Shown: positions 31,966 to 40,857 of the stretch, piece after piece
Layout: every line of letters begins with the position of its first letter
How positions within the stretch are numbered: the stretch's first letter is position 1
NCBI RefSeq assembly: GCF_020176955.2
Contig: NZ_JAIUCZ020000005.1
Span: forward strand, 186,001 to 250,000
Source: Nocardia sp. alder85J
Lineage (GTDB): Bacteria > Actinomycetota > Actinomycetes > Mycobacteriales > Mycobacteriaceae
Direction of reading: 5' to 3'
Length of the DNA: 64,000 nt
Made by a program: the position numbers and the translations under genes
Notes under the pieces: model-generated
What the model was told of the DNA's origin: nothing
Seen by the model: only the letters and a program-made list of their open reading frames with translations
Databases searched by the model: none

Positions 31966-32775
31966 TCAGTGCAGCAGCTTCGCCCGCAACACCGCGATGT
32001 CGCCGTCGGTCAGCTTAAGGCCCTCGTGCAGGTAGTTGTCGAAACTGCCGTAGCTCTTGCCGACCTGGTCGAAGGCGGCGTCCAGTTCCGGCTGGGCGAC
32101 GCCGTTGACCATGTCGCCGGTGGGCGCGTCGCGGTAGAAGTTCGACAGCAGGAAGTCGTAGTTCACGGTGTCGCGATCCACGCCCAGCAGGGTCAGCAGC
32201 ACCGCCGAGGTCCAGCCCGTGCGGTCCTTGCCGGCCGAGCAGTGGTACAGCACGGCTGCGTCGGTATTCGCGATGTCGTGCAGCACGTTCGCGAAGCCGA
32301 CGTTCGCCGCCGGTTCGGTGATGAACGCGCGGTACAGGTCCGGGCCGGCGCTGAACGACTTCAGCATCTCCACCGGATTGCCGCCGATGATGTCGTCCCA
32401 GTTCGCGGTGGCCCCGGCGGGCACCCGGTCGGCGCTGGCCGTGCGCTCGAACGAGGTGCGCAGATCGTCGACCACTCGCACGTCGTGACCGGTCAGCGCG
32501 GCCAGGTCGGCGTCGGTGGCCTTGCCCAGCTCACCGGTGCGGTACACCAGGCCCGTGCGCACCACGCGGCCGTCGGTGGTGCGGTAACCACCCAGGTCGC
32601 GAGCGTTGAGCACACCTTCCAGGTGCAGCGACCGATCGTCCACCCCGGACAGCACCGAACCGGTCGCGGCGGGCGGTTCGGCCGCGGCCGCCATCGTGGG
32701 CGCCAGCAGGCCGGCTCCGGAGGACACGGTGGCGGTCAGCACCAGCGCGGCGCCGAACAGGCGATGACGGGTCAC
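31966..32775 (-). CDS. Secreted tyrosine/dual-specificity phosphatase (PtpB-like)
   Basis: A 269-residue exported phosphatase. The GTG at 32775 follows GGAAGGAG and opens a signal peptide (MTRHRLFGAALVLTATVSSG) with probable cleavage after AAAA. The mature enzyme starts with the conserved NARDLGGYRTTDGRVVR, and its P-loop is HCSAGKDRTGW, a complete H-C-x5-R active site. The AGKDRTG form is that of the PtpB/LipA-type triple-specificity phosphatases that dephosphorylate phosphotyrosine and phosphoinositides. M. tuberculosis PtpB lies elsewhere in its genome (Rv0153c), so this gene is an insertion next to the syntenic block. Location outside the membrane follows from the signal peptide. Confidence 0.87.
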   Translation of the reverse strand: MTRHRLFGAALVLTATVSSGAGLLAPTMAAAAEPPAATGSVLSGVDDRSLHLEGVLNARDLGGYRTTDGRVVRTGLVYRTGELGKATDADLAALTGHDVRVVDDLRTSFERTASADRVPAGATANWDDIIGGNPVEMLKSFSAGPDLYRAFITEPAANVGFANVLHDIANTDAAVLYHCSAGKDRTGWTSAVLLTLLGVDRDTVNYDFLLSNFYRDAPTGDMVNGVAQPELDAAFDQVGKSYGSFDNYLHEGLKLTDGDIAVLRAKLLH

Positions 32776-32818
32776 GATCGAACTCCTTCCACACCCGCGA
32801 GGACCGCGGGCTCGAAAA

Positions 32819-33844
32819 TCATGCGGCACCCGCGGGCGCTTCGAAACGCGACAGCGCCAACAAGCGGGAAATGGCCCGCAAATACTTCTTACGGTAACCG
32901 CCGCCGAGCATCTCCTCGGAGAAGATCCGATCCAGCGCGGCACCGGAGACCGTGACCGGGATGCCCGCGTCGTAGAGCCGGTCGGCGAGCACCACGATCC
33001 GCAGCGCCACCGCCTGATCGGTCACCGTGTGCACATTGCCGATGTACACCGCGCCGACCCCGCCGATCAGCGCGCCGTAGCGGGACGGGTGCAGGGTGCT
33101 CAGGTGCCGCAGCAGCTCGTCGAAGTCGTCGAGGGTGGAACCCGGTGTGGCCGCGGCCTTCTCGGCCAGCAGCCCCGGCGCGGTCGGCTCCGGCGCGGGC
33201 GGCAGGTCGCGGTGACGGTAGTCCGGGCCGTCGACGCGGACGGTGTCGAACAGCGCGCCGAGCTTCTTGATCTCGCGCAGGAAGTCCTGGGCGGCGAACC
33301 GGCCCTCACCCAGCTGGCCGGGCAGCGTGTTCGACGTCGCCGTGACCGAGACGCCCCGCGCGGTCAGCTCCGTCAGCAGCCGCGACACCAGCATGGTGTC
33401 GCCGGGATCGTCGAGTTCGAATTCGTCGATGCACAACACACTGTTGCCGGACAGGCGATCCAGGGCATTGTTGAAGCCCAGGGCGCCGACCAGGTTCGTC
33501 AGCTCGCCGAAGGTGCCGAAACTCTTCGGGCCGGGCACCGCGTGGTAGATGCTGGCCAGCAGGTGGGTCTTGCCGACGCCGAAACCGCCGTCGAGGTACA
33601 GGCCCGCACCGGGCACGTGCTTCTTCTTGCCGAACAGGGACTTCTTCCCGTTCGCGGCATGGATCCTGGTGACCTGCTGCGCGAATTCACCGGCCTTGCG
33701 GACCGCCGCGGCCTGGCTGGGCTGATTCGGATCCGGGATGTAGGTGTCGAAACTCACCTCGTCGAACGTGGGCGGCGGCACCATCTGGGCGATGAGCTGA
33801 TCGGCCGGGACATCCGGATGACGATCGACGAGGCGTTGTTGCAC
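32819..33844 (-). CDS. zapE: AFG1/ZapE-type P-loop ATPase
   Basis: A 341-residue ATPase of the AFG1-like family. Walker A is LDGGFGVGKTHLLAS, Walker B SVLCIDEFELDDPGD, sensor region TATSNTLPGQLG, and the C-terminal RRY-like segment is FSEEMLGGGYRKKYLRAI. Escherichia coli ZapE acts with FtsZ at the division ring, while the mitochondrial homolog helps protein quality control; the actinobacterial role is not settled. The GTG at 33844 gives the usual N-terminus. Its position and divergence from the RibD-like gene (35 bases) match Rv2670c/Rv2671. Confidence 0.87.
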   Translation of the reverse strand: MQQRLVDRHPDVPADQLIAQMVPPPTFDEVSFDTYIPDPNQPSQAAAVRKAGEFAQQVTRIHAANGKKSLFGKKKHVPGAGLYLDGGFGVGKTHLLASIYHAVPGPKSFGTFGELTNLVGALGFNNALDRLSGNSVLCIDEFELDDPGDTMLVSRLLTELTARGVSVTATSNTLPGQLGEGRFAAQDFLREIKKLGALFDTVRVDGPDYRHRDLPPAPEPTAPGLLAEKAAATPGSTLDDFDELLRHLSTLHPSRYGALIGGVGAVYIGNVHTVTDQAVALRIVVLADRLYDAGIPVTVSGAALDRIFSEEMLGGGYRKKYLRAISRLLALSRFEAPAGAA

Positions 33845-33879
33845 ACACGCAGCCTACTGACGTGGTGTGATCGGACATC

Positions 33880-34653
33880 ATGCACCGTGTGCCCAATGCG
33901 ACCCAGTTCACAACGCTCGGCCCCGACGATCTGGTTCGGCTCTACGCGTATCCGGCGCACCCGGATTCGCCGTGGCTGCGCGTCAACTTCATCGCCAGCA
34001 TCGACGGCGCCGCGACCGTCGACGGCCGCTCCGGCGCGCTCGGCGGGCCCGCGGACCGCGCGGTGTTCGCGATCCTGCGCGATCTGGCCGACGTGATCCT
34101 GGTCGGCGGCGGTACCGCCCGCGCGGAGAACTACGGCGGCGCCCGCACCGACGCCCACCGCCGGATCCGCCTGCATCACCACGGACTCGGCGGCGATCCG
34201 GCCGGGGCCCCGCCGCCGATCGCCGTCGTCACCGCCCGCGCCGACATCGACCCCACCGGGCGGCTGTTCACCGACACCGGACGGCCGCCGCTGATCCTCA
34301 CCACCACCTCCGCCGACGCCGGCCGCAAACAGGCCCTCACCGACGCCGGGGCCGAGGTGATCGAGGCCGGCGACGACACCGTCACCGCGGCCGCGATCCG
34401 CGCGGCGCTCGGCGCACGCGGGCTGCTGCGGGTGCTGTTCGAGGGCGGGCCCACGCTGTTCGGCGACCTCCTCTCCGCCGGGTTCGTCGACGAGCTGTGC
34501 CTGACCGTGTCACCGCTGCTGGTCGGCGGCTCCTCGACCCGAATCGCGGTGGGGCCCAGCGCCGCCCCCACCCCGATGGTCATGCGGCACGCCCTGCTCG
34601 ACGACGACGGCACGGTGCTCACCCGCTGGGAGCGCGGCCACGGCCAGGGCTGA
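33880..34653 (+). CDS. RibD C-terminal domain-type pyrimidine reductase
   Basis: A 257-residue dihydrofolate reductase-fold protein with only the RibD reductase domain. Features: LRVNFIASIDGAATVDGRSGALGGPADRAVF, ADVILVGGGTARAENYGG, and LRVLFEGGPTLFGDLLSAGFVDELCLTVSPLLVGG. No deaminase domain is attached. It corresponds to M. tuberculosis Rv2671, which has been studied as a stand-alone RibD-like reductase able to substitute partly for dihydrofolate reductase; that function is transferred only by homology and position. It is followed 24 bases later by the exported hydrolase gene and probably shares its transcript. Confidence 0.86.
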   Translation: MHRVPNATQFTTLGPDDLVRLYAYPAHPDSPWLRVNFIASIDGAATVDGRSGALGGPADRAVFAILRDLADVILVGGGTARAENYGGARTDAHRRIRLHHHGLGGDPAGAPPPIAVVTARADIDPTGRLFTDTGRPPLILTTTSADAGRKQALTDAGAEVIEAGDDTVTAAAIRAALGARGLLRVLFEGGPTLFGDLLSAGFVDELCLTVSPLLVGGSSTRIAVGPSAAPTPMVMRHALLDDDGTVLTRWERGHGQG

Positions 34654-34676
34654 CCCGTTGTGGCAGGCTGTACCGC

Positions 34677-36305
34677 ATGCGCAGGACACGACGGCGGAGC
34701 CGTGATCTGACACCACGGCGGGGCCGTGCTCTGGCACCACAGCGGCGCCGTGCTCTCGTACTGCCGGTGCTGCTGGCCACCGGGCTGCTGGCCACCGCCT
34801 GTGGCGCCGGGCCCTCGCTGCGTCCGGGCGTCGCCGTCGAACATCCGCATGCCGGTGGCGCGGCCGCCACCACCAGCGTCGCCGCCGCACCCGCCGTGCC
34901 GGCCCCGCAGGCGCCGAAGCACGATCTCACCTGGCACGATTGTGCCGCAACGACATTCGACCAGCTCGGGCTCGGCGCCGCACCCGCGGGGGTGGTCTTC
35001 GAATGCGCCGAGTACGCGACGCCGATCGATTCCGGCGGCGCGATCATGGGCACCTTCCGCACCGCGGTGGCCCGCGCCCGCGCGCCGCAGACCCCGGCCG
35101 GGGCCGCTCCCCTGCTGCTCACCTCCGGCGGCGACCGCTCCTCCATCGCCACCCTCGCCGGTCTGGTCGCCGGGCCCGCACCCGCGGTGCTGGCCGCGCA
35201 TCCGATCGTCGCGGTCGACCGCCGCGGCATCGGCGGCTCGCAGCCGATCGACTGCCTGCCCGCCGACACCCACCGCCAGCTCGCCGACGCGGGCCAGTTC
35301 GCCACCGGCGGCGGCGACCCGGTCGACGCGATGGCGAAACTCAGCCAGGACGCCACCATCGCCTGCCAGGACTTCCTGCAGCCGTATCAGGGCACCTTCG
35401 ACGCCGCCCACGCCGCCGACGACATCGACGCGCTGCGGCGACAGTGGCAGGTGGACACCATCGCCCTGCTCGGCACCGGCAACGGCGCCCGGGTGGCCCT
35501 CGCCTATGCCGCCAAATACGGCCCGCACCTGGGCCGGCTGGTGCTCGACTCGCCCGAGGCGGTCAACACCGACACCGCCACCCGCGCCGAACAGCGGGTG
35601 AAGGGCGCCGAGGCGGCCCTGACCGCCTTCGCCCAGCGCTGCGTGGCCACCTCCTGCGCGCTGGGCCCCGATCCTCGCGCCGCGGTGACCGATCTGATCC
35701 GCCGCGCCGCGGCCGGCGACCTCGGTGACCTGTCGGCCGGGGCACTGGTCACCACGGTGTCGGGCTTCCTCGGCGACCCGCGCGCCGACCAGGACGCGCA
35801 CATCGCCGAACTCGCCGACGCGCTGGCCGCCGCCGGCCGCGGCGACCGCGGCCCGCTCGGCAAACTCACCCTCCGCGAATCCGCGGCCGTGGCCGCCGAC
35901 GGCCAGTTCGTCACCCGGTGCAGCGACAGCCAGCAACCGGCCACCCCGGCCCACGCCAAGGACCTCGAAACCACGTGGGGCACACAGTATCCGGCCTTCG
36001 GCCGGGTGGCCGCCGCGCGGCTGATGACGTGCACGGCCTGGCCGGTCCCCACCCCGCCGCCGGTTCCCGCCACCCTCACCCTGCCGGTGCTGATCCTCGG
36101 CAACACCGCCGACCCCGTGACCGGCGGCGACGGCCGCCCCTCGGTCACCGGCGCCCTCGGCGTGGCCGGGGCCCGTACCGCCACGGTGACCTGGCAGGGC
36201 TGGGGCCATCCGACCTTCACCCACTCCGCCTGCGTCCAGCAGAATCTGACCGGCTATCTCGACGACGCCGGCCTCCCCGCCGACGGCTCCGCCTGCCCCG
36301 CCTGA
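34677..36305 (+). CDS. Exported alpha/beta-hydrolase (TAP-like) lacking the nucleophile serine
   Basis: A 542-residue exported protein. A very basic N-terminus leads into a hydrophobic segment LPVLLATGLLATAC with a plausible lipoprotein cysteine. A tripeptidyl aminopeptidase-type hydrolase domain follows (VAVDRRGIGGSQPIDCLP; YATPID), with the TAP-like C-terminal domain (LPVLILGNTADPVTGG and the His in WGHPTFTHSAC). Where the family has G-x-S-x-G, the sequence is GTGNGA, so Ser is replaced by Gly, while the Asp and His of the triad seem present. It is in the position of the exported hydrolase Rv2672. It may be catalytically dead, a binding protein, or use another residue. Confidence 0.82.
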   Translation: MRRTRRRSRDLTPRRGRALAPQRRRALVLPVLLATGLLATACGAGPSLRPGVAVEHPHAGGAAATTSVAAAPAVPAPQAPKHDLTWHDCAATTFDQLGLGAAPAGVVFECAEYATPIDSGGAIMGTFRTAVARARAPQTPAGAAPLLLTSGGDRSSIATLAGLVAGPAPAVLAAHPIVAVDRRGIGGSQPIDCLPADTHRQLADAGQFATGGGDPVDAMAKLSQDATIACQDFLQPYQGTFDAAHAADDIDALRRQWQVDTIALLGTGNGARVALAYAAKYGPHLGRLVLDSPEAVNTDTATRAEQRVKGAEAALTAFAQRCVATSCALGPDPRAAVTDLIRRAAAGDLGDLSAGALVTTVSGFLGDPRADQDAHIAELADALAAAGRGDRGPLGKLTLRESAAVAADGQFVTRCSDSQQPATPAHAKDLETTWGTQYPAFGRVAAARLMTCTAWPVPTPPPVPATLTLPVLILGNTADPVTGGDGRPSVTGALGVAGARTATVTWQGWGHPTFTHSACVQQNLTGYLDDAGLPADGSACPA

Positions 36306-36350
36306 CCCACCCCGAAAACCCCTCCCCAGCAACCATCGGAGTTGTTTCCG

Positions 36351-37685
36351 GTGTACCGTGCCCCAGTGTTCCTCAGTCAGCTCGAGCCGCGCACCGCGCG
36401 CACCACTTCCGAGGTTCTGAACTTCGCTCTGTGGCCGTTCGCGGTCCTCACCGCGCTGCGCACGGTCCTGGTCAAGGGCACCAACTTCAACATCACCGAC
36501 GACTTCGCTCCGGTGTACAAGGCGTCGCTGGCGTTCCTGAACGGGCGCGCGATCTACAACGAGAACTTCGACCTCGTCGATCCGCACTATCTGTACCCGC
36601 CCAGTGGCACCCTGATGATCGCGCCGCTGGCGCTCATCGATCCCGAGAAGTCGAAGTGGTGCTTCGTCGCGCTCAACGCCGTCGCGATCGTGCTCGCCTG
36701 GTATTTGCTGCTGCGGCTGTTCAAGGTAGCCCTGAAGTCGCCGGCGGCGCCGGGGCTGCTGGTGCTGATGTTCTCCTCCGAAACGGTCATCAACACACTG
36801 GCTTTCGGCAATGTGAACGGCTGCCTGCTGGCCGCCGAGGTGATCTTCCTGGCGCTGGTGCTGCGACGACGGGATCTGTGGGCCGGTGTCGTCATGGGGC
36901 TCACGATCGCGGTGAAACCGACGCTGGCGCCGCTGTTGTTGATCCCGTTGCTGCGCGGGCAGTGGAAGGTGTTCATCACCGCGCTGGGCGTGCCCGCGGT
37001 GCTGATGGCCGCCGCCTGGCCGCTGATCAAGGATCCGATGGATTTCGTGCATCGGACCTTCCCGTACTTCATGGGTTCGCGCGACTACTTCAACAGCGCG
37101 ATCGTCGGCAACGCCGCGTACTACGGCCTGCCGGTCTGGCTGACCTGGTCGATGCGGCTCGTCATGGGCGCGCTGGTGCTGATCTCGCTGTGGCTGCTGT
37201 ACCGCTACTACCGCAACGACGAGCTGTTCTTCGTCACCACCATGTCCGGGGTGCTGTTGATCGCGTCCTGGCTGCTGCCGTCGCTGGGCCAGCAGTACTA
37301 CTCGATGCTGGTGTTCCCGTTCCTGATGAGCGTGGCGCTGCGCAATTCGGTGCTGCGCAACTGGCCCGCGTGGCTGGCCATCTTCGGTTTCATGACCTAC
37401 GACAAGTGGCTGCTGGACCATTGGCAGAGCACGGGCCGGGCGCTGGAATACCTGCGCGTCACCTTCGGCTGGGGGCTGCTGCTGGTCGTGGTGTTCTGCG
37501 TGCTCGGCGACCGCTATCTGGCCGCCCGCCGCGAGGGACGCCTGGATTCCGGTATCGATCCGGCCTTCCTGCTGCCCGCCGACCAGGCGTCCGCCGTCGG
37601 CGCGGGCCCGGACACCCCGCCCGCCTCCGCCGTCGGCACCGCGCCGAAGGAACAGGTGTCGATCATGGAGGGCGCCCGGGCCTGA
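36351..37685 (+). CDS. aftC: Polytopic arabinofuranosyltransferase, AftC-like (GT87/DUF2029)
   Basis: A 444-residue membrane glycosyltransferase with about ten transmembrane segments. The first extracytoplasmic loop has the acidic motif NITDDFAPVYKASLAFLNG and HYLYPPSGTLMIAPLALI, typical of GT-C enzymes that use decaprenyl-phospho-arabinose. In mycobacteria AftC adds alpha-1,3 branches to arabinan of arabinogalactan and lipoarabinomannan. The C-terminal 40 residues are a disordered, Ala/Pro-rich cytoplasmic tail. Position between the exported hydrolase and msrB matches Rv2673. GTG 36351 with GGAG ten bases upstream was chosen; 36342 (TTG) and 36366 (GTG) are alternatives. Confidence 0.85.
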   Translation: MYRAPVFLSQLEPRTARTTSEVLNFALWPFAVLTALRTVLVKGTNFNITDDFAPVYKASLAFLNGRAIYNENFDLVDPHYLYPPSGTLMIAPLALIDPEKSKWCFVALNAVAIVLAWYLLLRLFKVALKSPAAPGLLVLMFSSETVINTLAFGNVNGCLLAAEVIFLALVLRRRDLWAGVVMGLTIAVKPTLAPLLLIPLLRGQWKVFITALGVPAVLMAAAWPLIKDPMDFVHRTFPYFMGSRDYFNSAIVGNAAYYGLPVWLTWSMRLVMGALVLISLWLLYRYYRNDELFFVTTMSGVLLIASWLLPSLGQQYYSMLVFPFLMSVALRNSVLRNWPAWLAIFGFMTYDKWLLDHWQSTGRALEYLRVTFGWGLLLVVVFCVLGDRYLAARREGRLDSGIDPAFLLPADQASAVGAGPDTPPASAVGTAPKEQVSIMEGARA

Positions 37686-37743
37686 CCGGGCGTCACCGAT
37701 CGGTCACCTGCCGGGCGCCGGCGACGCAACTAGAATCGGTGCA

Positions 37744-38181
37744 ATGAGTTCCGACACCGACATCCCCGCTCCGAAGATCACGCTCACCCCGCAGGAGTGG
37801 CGGTCCCGGCTCAACCCGCAGGAGTACGCGGTGTTGCGGGAGGCCGGTACCGAGCGTGCCTTCACCGGCGAATACACCGATACCGAGACACCCGGCATCT
37901 ACGAGTGCCGGGCCTGCGGCGCCGAACTGTTCCGCAGCACGGAGAAATTCCACTCGCACTGCGGCTGGCCGTCGTTCTTCGATCCCGCCGACTCCGACGC
38001 GGTGATCCTGCGCGCGGACGACACGCTGGGCATGCGCCGCGTCGAGGTGCTGTGCGCGAACTGCCACAGCCACCTCGGACACGTCTTCGAGGGCGAGGGG
38101 TACTCGACCCCGACCGACAAGCGGTACTGCATCAACTCGATCTCGCTGCGACTGCACCCCTCGGACAGTCCCGCGCACTGA
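37744..38181 (+). CDS. msrB: Peptide-methionine (R)-S-oxide reductase MsrB
   Basis: A 145-residue MsrB domain that repairs methionine-R-sulfoxide in proteins. The zinc-binding pairs are CRAC and CANC, the substrate-binding box is FHSHCGWPSFF, and the catalytic Cys is in KRYCINSISLRL, with HLGHVFEGEG before it. All key residues are present. The ATG at 37744 gives the typical family length. Same place as Rv2674, and convergent with hemQ. Confidence 0.95.
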   Translation: MSSDTDIPAPKITLTPQEWRSRLNPQEYAVLREAGTERAFTGEYTDTETPGIYECRACGAELFRSTEKFHSHCGWPSFFDPADSDAVILRADDTLGMRRVEVLCANCHSHLGHVFEGEGYSTPTDKRYCINSISLRLHPSDSPAH

Positions 38182-38256
38182 GCGGACCGATATACCGTAC
38201 GATCCGCCCGCGCGCGGAGCACGCCCCGAATTACCGGGGCGTGATTCGCGCGGGGC

Positions 38257-38952
38257 TCAGGGCAGGGCGGTGATCAGCTGCTCGATCTCGACCCGCGGCC
38301 CGGTGAAGAACGGGATCTCCTCCCGGACGTGCAACCGGGCCTCGGTGGCCCGCAGTTCGCGCATCAGATCGACGATGCGGTGCAGTTCCGGCGCCTCGAA
38401 GGCCAGGATCCACTCGTAGTCGCCGAGCGCGAACGCGGCCACCGTATTGGCTCGCACGTCCGGGAATTCGCGGGCGGCCTTGCCGTGATCCGCGAGCATC
38501 TTGCGCCGCTCGGCGTCCGGCAGCAGGTACCACTCGTACGAGCGCACGAACGGATACACGCAGATGTAATTACCCGCGTCCTCGCCGGCCAGGAAGGCCG
38601 GGACGTGGCTCTTGTTGAACTCGGCGGGCCGGTGCAGGGCGGCATTGCTCCACACCGGATTGCTGGCCTGCCCCAGCTCGGTGGTGCGCCGGAAATCGGC
38701 GTACGCGGCCTGCAAATCCTCGATCCGCTCGGCGTGCGTCCAGATCATGAAATCGGCGTCGGCCCGCATCCCCGCCACGTCGTACAGGCCGCGGACCACC
38801 ACCCCGCGCTCCTCGAGTCCCTCGAAGAACGCCCGGGCCTCCTTGATCGCCGCCGCCCGATCCTCACCGAGCACTCCCGGCTCCACCTGGAACACCGAGA
38901 ACATCAGGTACCGAATGGTCGAATTGAGAGCCTGATAATCGAGTCGCGCCAT
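38257..38952 (-). CDS. hemQ: Coproheme decarboxylase HemQ (chlorite dismutase-like fold)
   Basis: A 231-residue HemQ, the last enzyme of the coproporphyrin-dependent heme pathway of Gram-positive bacteria, which oxidatively decarboxylates coproheme to heme b with hydrogen peroxide. Typical stretches are LNSTIRYLMFSVFQV, the Tyr/Trp-rich YPFVRSYEWYLLP, and the proximal His region RRKMLADHGKAAREF. The ATG at 38952 starts MARLDYQALN; a longer frame upstream is Gly-rich and unlikely. It is followed by hemY and hemE upstream on the same strand, and the trio reproduces the order Rv2676c-Rv2677c-Rv2678c. Confidence 0.93.
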   Translation of the reverse strand: MARLDYQALNSTIRYLMFSVFQVEPGVLGEDRAAAIKEARAFFEGLEERGVVVRGLYDVAGMRADADFMIWTHAERIEDLQAAYADFRRTTELGQASNPVWSNAALHRPAEFNKSHVPAFLAGEDAGNYICVYPFVRSYEWYLLPDAERRKMLADHGKAAREFPDVRANTVAAFALGDYEWILAFEAPELHRIVDLMRELRATEARLHVREEIPFFTGPRVEIEQLITALP

Positions 38953-39117
38953 GCCCCCATCGTGCCACTCCCACCCTGCCCCGCCACCCGCACCCACCCC
39001 ACCGGCCGCTGCGAAACCCGCTGCGGCATCGAGCCGGTCCGGACTCCGGTGCAGCGCGCGGGTCGGCCGCCACGACCCGCCGGCAACTGCGAATTCCGCA
39101 CCGAACGAGTCGCGGGA

Positions 39118-40470
39118 TCAGCGGCCGAGGTGAGCGCGGATGCGGTCGGCGGCGGCGGTGCCGGTGGCGGCGCAGGCCGGGACGCCGACGCCGTGCAGGT
39201 AGGCGCCGGCGATCGCCAGGCCCGGCAGTTCGGCGACGCCGGATTCGATCGCGGCGACTCGGTCGAGGTGGCCGGGGGCGTACTGCGGCAGTCCCGCGCG
39301 CCAGCGTTGCACGGTGGCGGCGACCGGGCGGATCGGAATTCCGGTGACCGTGGTGAGGTCCTCGGCGGCGGCCGCGATCAGGGCCTCGTCCGTCCAGGTC
39401 AGCGGGGTGTCGTCGCCGAAGCGGCCGAAGGAGGCGCGCACGAGGGCCACCTCACGCTCGGCCAGATGCGGCCACTTCCGGCTGGAGAGGGTGAAAGCCT
39501 TGGCGCGCAAGGATTCTCCGGTGGCGACCAGGATCCCGGAATTGTCCGGCAGCGCGGTGTCAGCGGGCAGCGCCAGCGCCACCACCGCGGACGAGGACAG
39601 GTCGATGCTCGCGGCGGCCCGCGCCACCTCCGGCGCCACCGTCGTGAGCAGCGCGGCCGTGACCGGTGCGGGCGTCGCCAGCACCACGGCGTCGAAATCC
39701 CCGAGCGGATCCAGCCGCCAGCCCGCCGCCGTGCGTACCAGACCCGTTGCCGCCGTACCGGTTTCCAGCTTCGGAGCCGCCGCGTCGGCCAGACCGTCCA
39801 GCAGCACCCGATATCCGTCCCGGATACCGCCGAACACCGGGGCCGTCGACGGTGGCGGCAGGGCCCGGGTGACGGCTTCGGACAGGCTGCCCGCACCCGC
39901 GTCCAATGCCGCGGCCAGCGTCGGCAGGGCCGCTCGCACCCCGATCGCCGACGCCGGCCCCGCGTAGACGCCCCCGAGCAGCGGATCGACGCTGCGCCGC
40001 ACCACCTGTTCCCCGAACCGGTCGCCGACCAGTTCGCCGACCGACACGTCCGTGCCCGGCTCCCAGCGCAGCGGGCGATTCGGTTCGTCGGCGATCCGCG
40101 CGAGGGTCGCCGTGTCGACCAGGTCGCCGACGGTCTCGGCATCGGCCGGGATACCCATCAGGGTCCGGCCCGGCATCGGATGCGCCGACCCACCGGCCCA
40201 CACCAGCGGCCGCTTACCGGCCGGATGCACCAACTGGTCCGCGAGGCCCAGCTCGTCGAGCAGCGCGGGGATCTCCGGCCGCCGCCCGACGAACGCCTCC
40301 GCCCCGAGATCCATCGGCCCGCCCGCGAGTTCCCCGGTGAACAACGTGCCGCCGATCCGCTCCCGCGGATCCACCAGCACCAGTTCCAGATCCGGCCCGA
40401 ACGCGATCCGCAGCCGATACCCCGCCACCAGACCGCTGATTCCGCCGCCGACCACCGCCACCCGCACCAC
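39118..40470 (-). CDS. hemY: Coproporphyrinogen III oxidase (HemY/CgoX)
   Basis: A 450-residue FAD-dependent oxidase. The N-terminal dinucleotide motif VAVVGGGISGLVAGYRL is followed by the second FAD signature RIGGTLFTGELAGGPMDLGAEAF, and the C-terminal FAD motif is LPGLAIAGAYLHGVGVPAC. In actinobacteria this enzyme oxidises coproporphyrinogen III to coproporphyrin III. Two adjacent GTGs begin the protein; the first (40470) is preceded by GGAGGT at optimal distance. It lies between hemE and hemQ, though 387 non-coding bases separate it from hemE, so it may also have its own promoter. Confidence 0.92.
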   Translation of the reverse strand: MVRVAVVGGGISGLVAGYRLRIAFGPDLELVLVDPRERIGGTLFTGELAGGPMDLGAEAFVGRRPEIPALLDELGLADQLVHPAGKRPLVWAGGSAHPMPGRTLMGIPADAETVGDLVDTATLARIADEPNRPLRWEPGTDVSVGELVGDRFGEQVVRRSVDPLLGGVYAGPASAIGVRAALPTLAAALDAGAGSLSEAVTRALPPPSTAPVFGGIRDGYRVLLDGLADAAAPKLETGTAATGLVRTAAGWRLDPLGDFDAVVLATPAPVTAALLTTVAPEVARAAASIDLSSSAVVALALPADTALPDNSGILVATGESLRAKAFTLSSRKWPHLAEREVALVRASFGRFGDDTPLTWTDEALIAAAAEDLTTVTGIPIRPVAATVQRWRAGLPQYAPGHLDRVAAIESGVAELPGLAIAGAYLHGVGVPACAATGTAAADRIRAHLGR

Positions 40471-40857
40471 GGGAACACCTCCGTCCGACCGCTCCACCTC
40501 CGGCGAACCTACTCCGCGCCCCACTCGCTCCTCCGGGCACACCCGCACTCGGTGTCGATACCCTCGGAGAACCACCCCGCAACACTCGCTCGGCGGTGGG
40601 CGGTACCGACAGCACAGATCGTCGCCGATGGCTGCACAGCCGACAGCGGCAGGACCGCGGCGATGCCGTCACCCGCGCCCGCCACGGCGATGCGGTATGG
40701 AGCGCAACGGGATCCGCCGACACCACCGCCCCCACATCACGCCCTGCGGGCGGCATCGGATCGGGCTCGAGATCACCGGGCACGGCCCGCGGAGCGCGAG
40801 GGGACTCTGCCGCCGTGATCCCCGGAACGACCGCGCAGCGGATTCCGGGCGGCGGGC
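40471..40857. other. Non-coding interval between hemE and hemY
   Basis: I see no supported gene in these 387 bases. Frames crossing it encode Arg/Pro-rich sequence without family features. An internal hemY promoter or a degraded gene could be here, but no clear box or hairpin was found. Confidence 0.4.

Noticed and set aside
34176..37421. A 1,081-codon open frame on the minus strand
   Set aside because: It is antisense to the RibD-like, hydrolase and aftC genes; its product is Gly/Gln/Arg-rich without domains. Long antisense frames are expected in DNA this rich in G and C.
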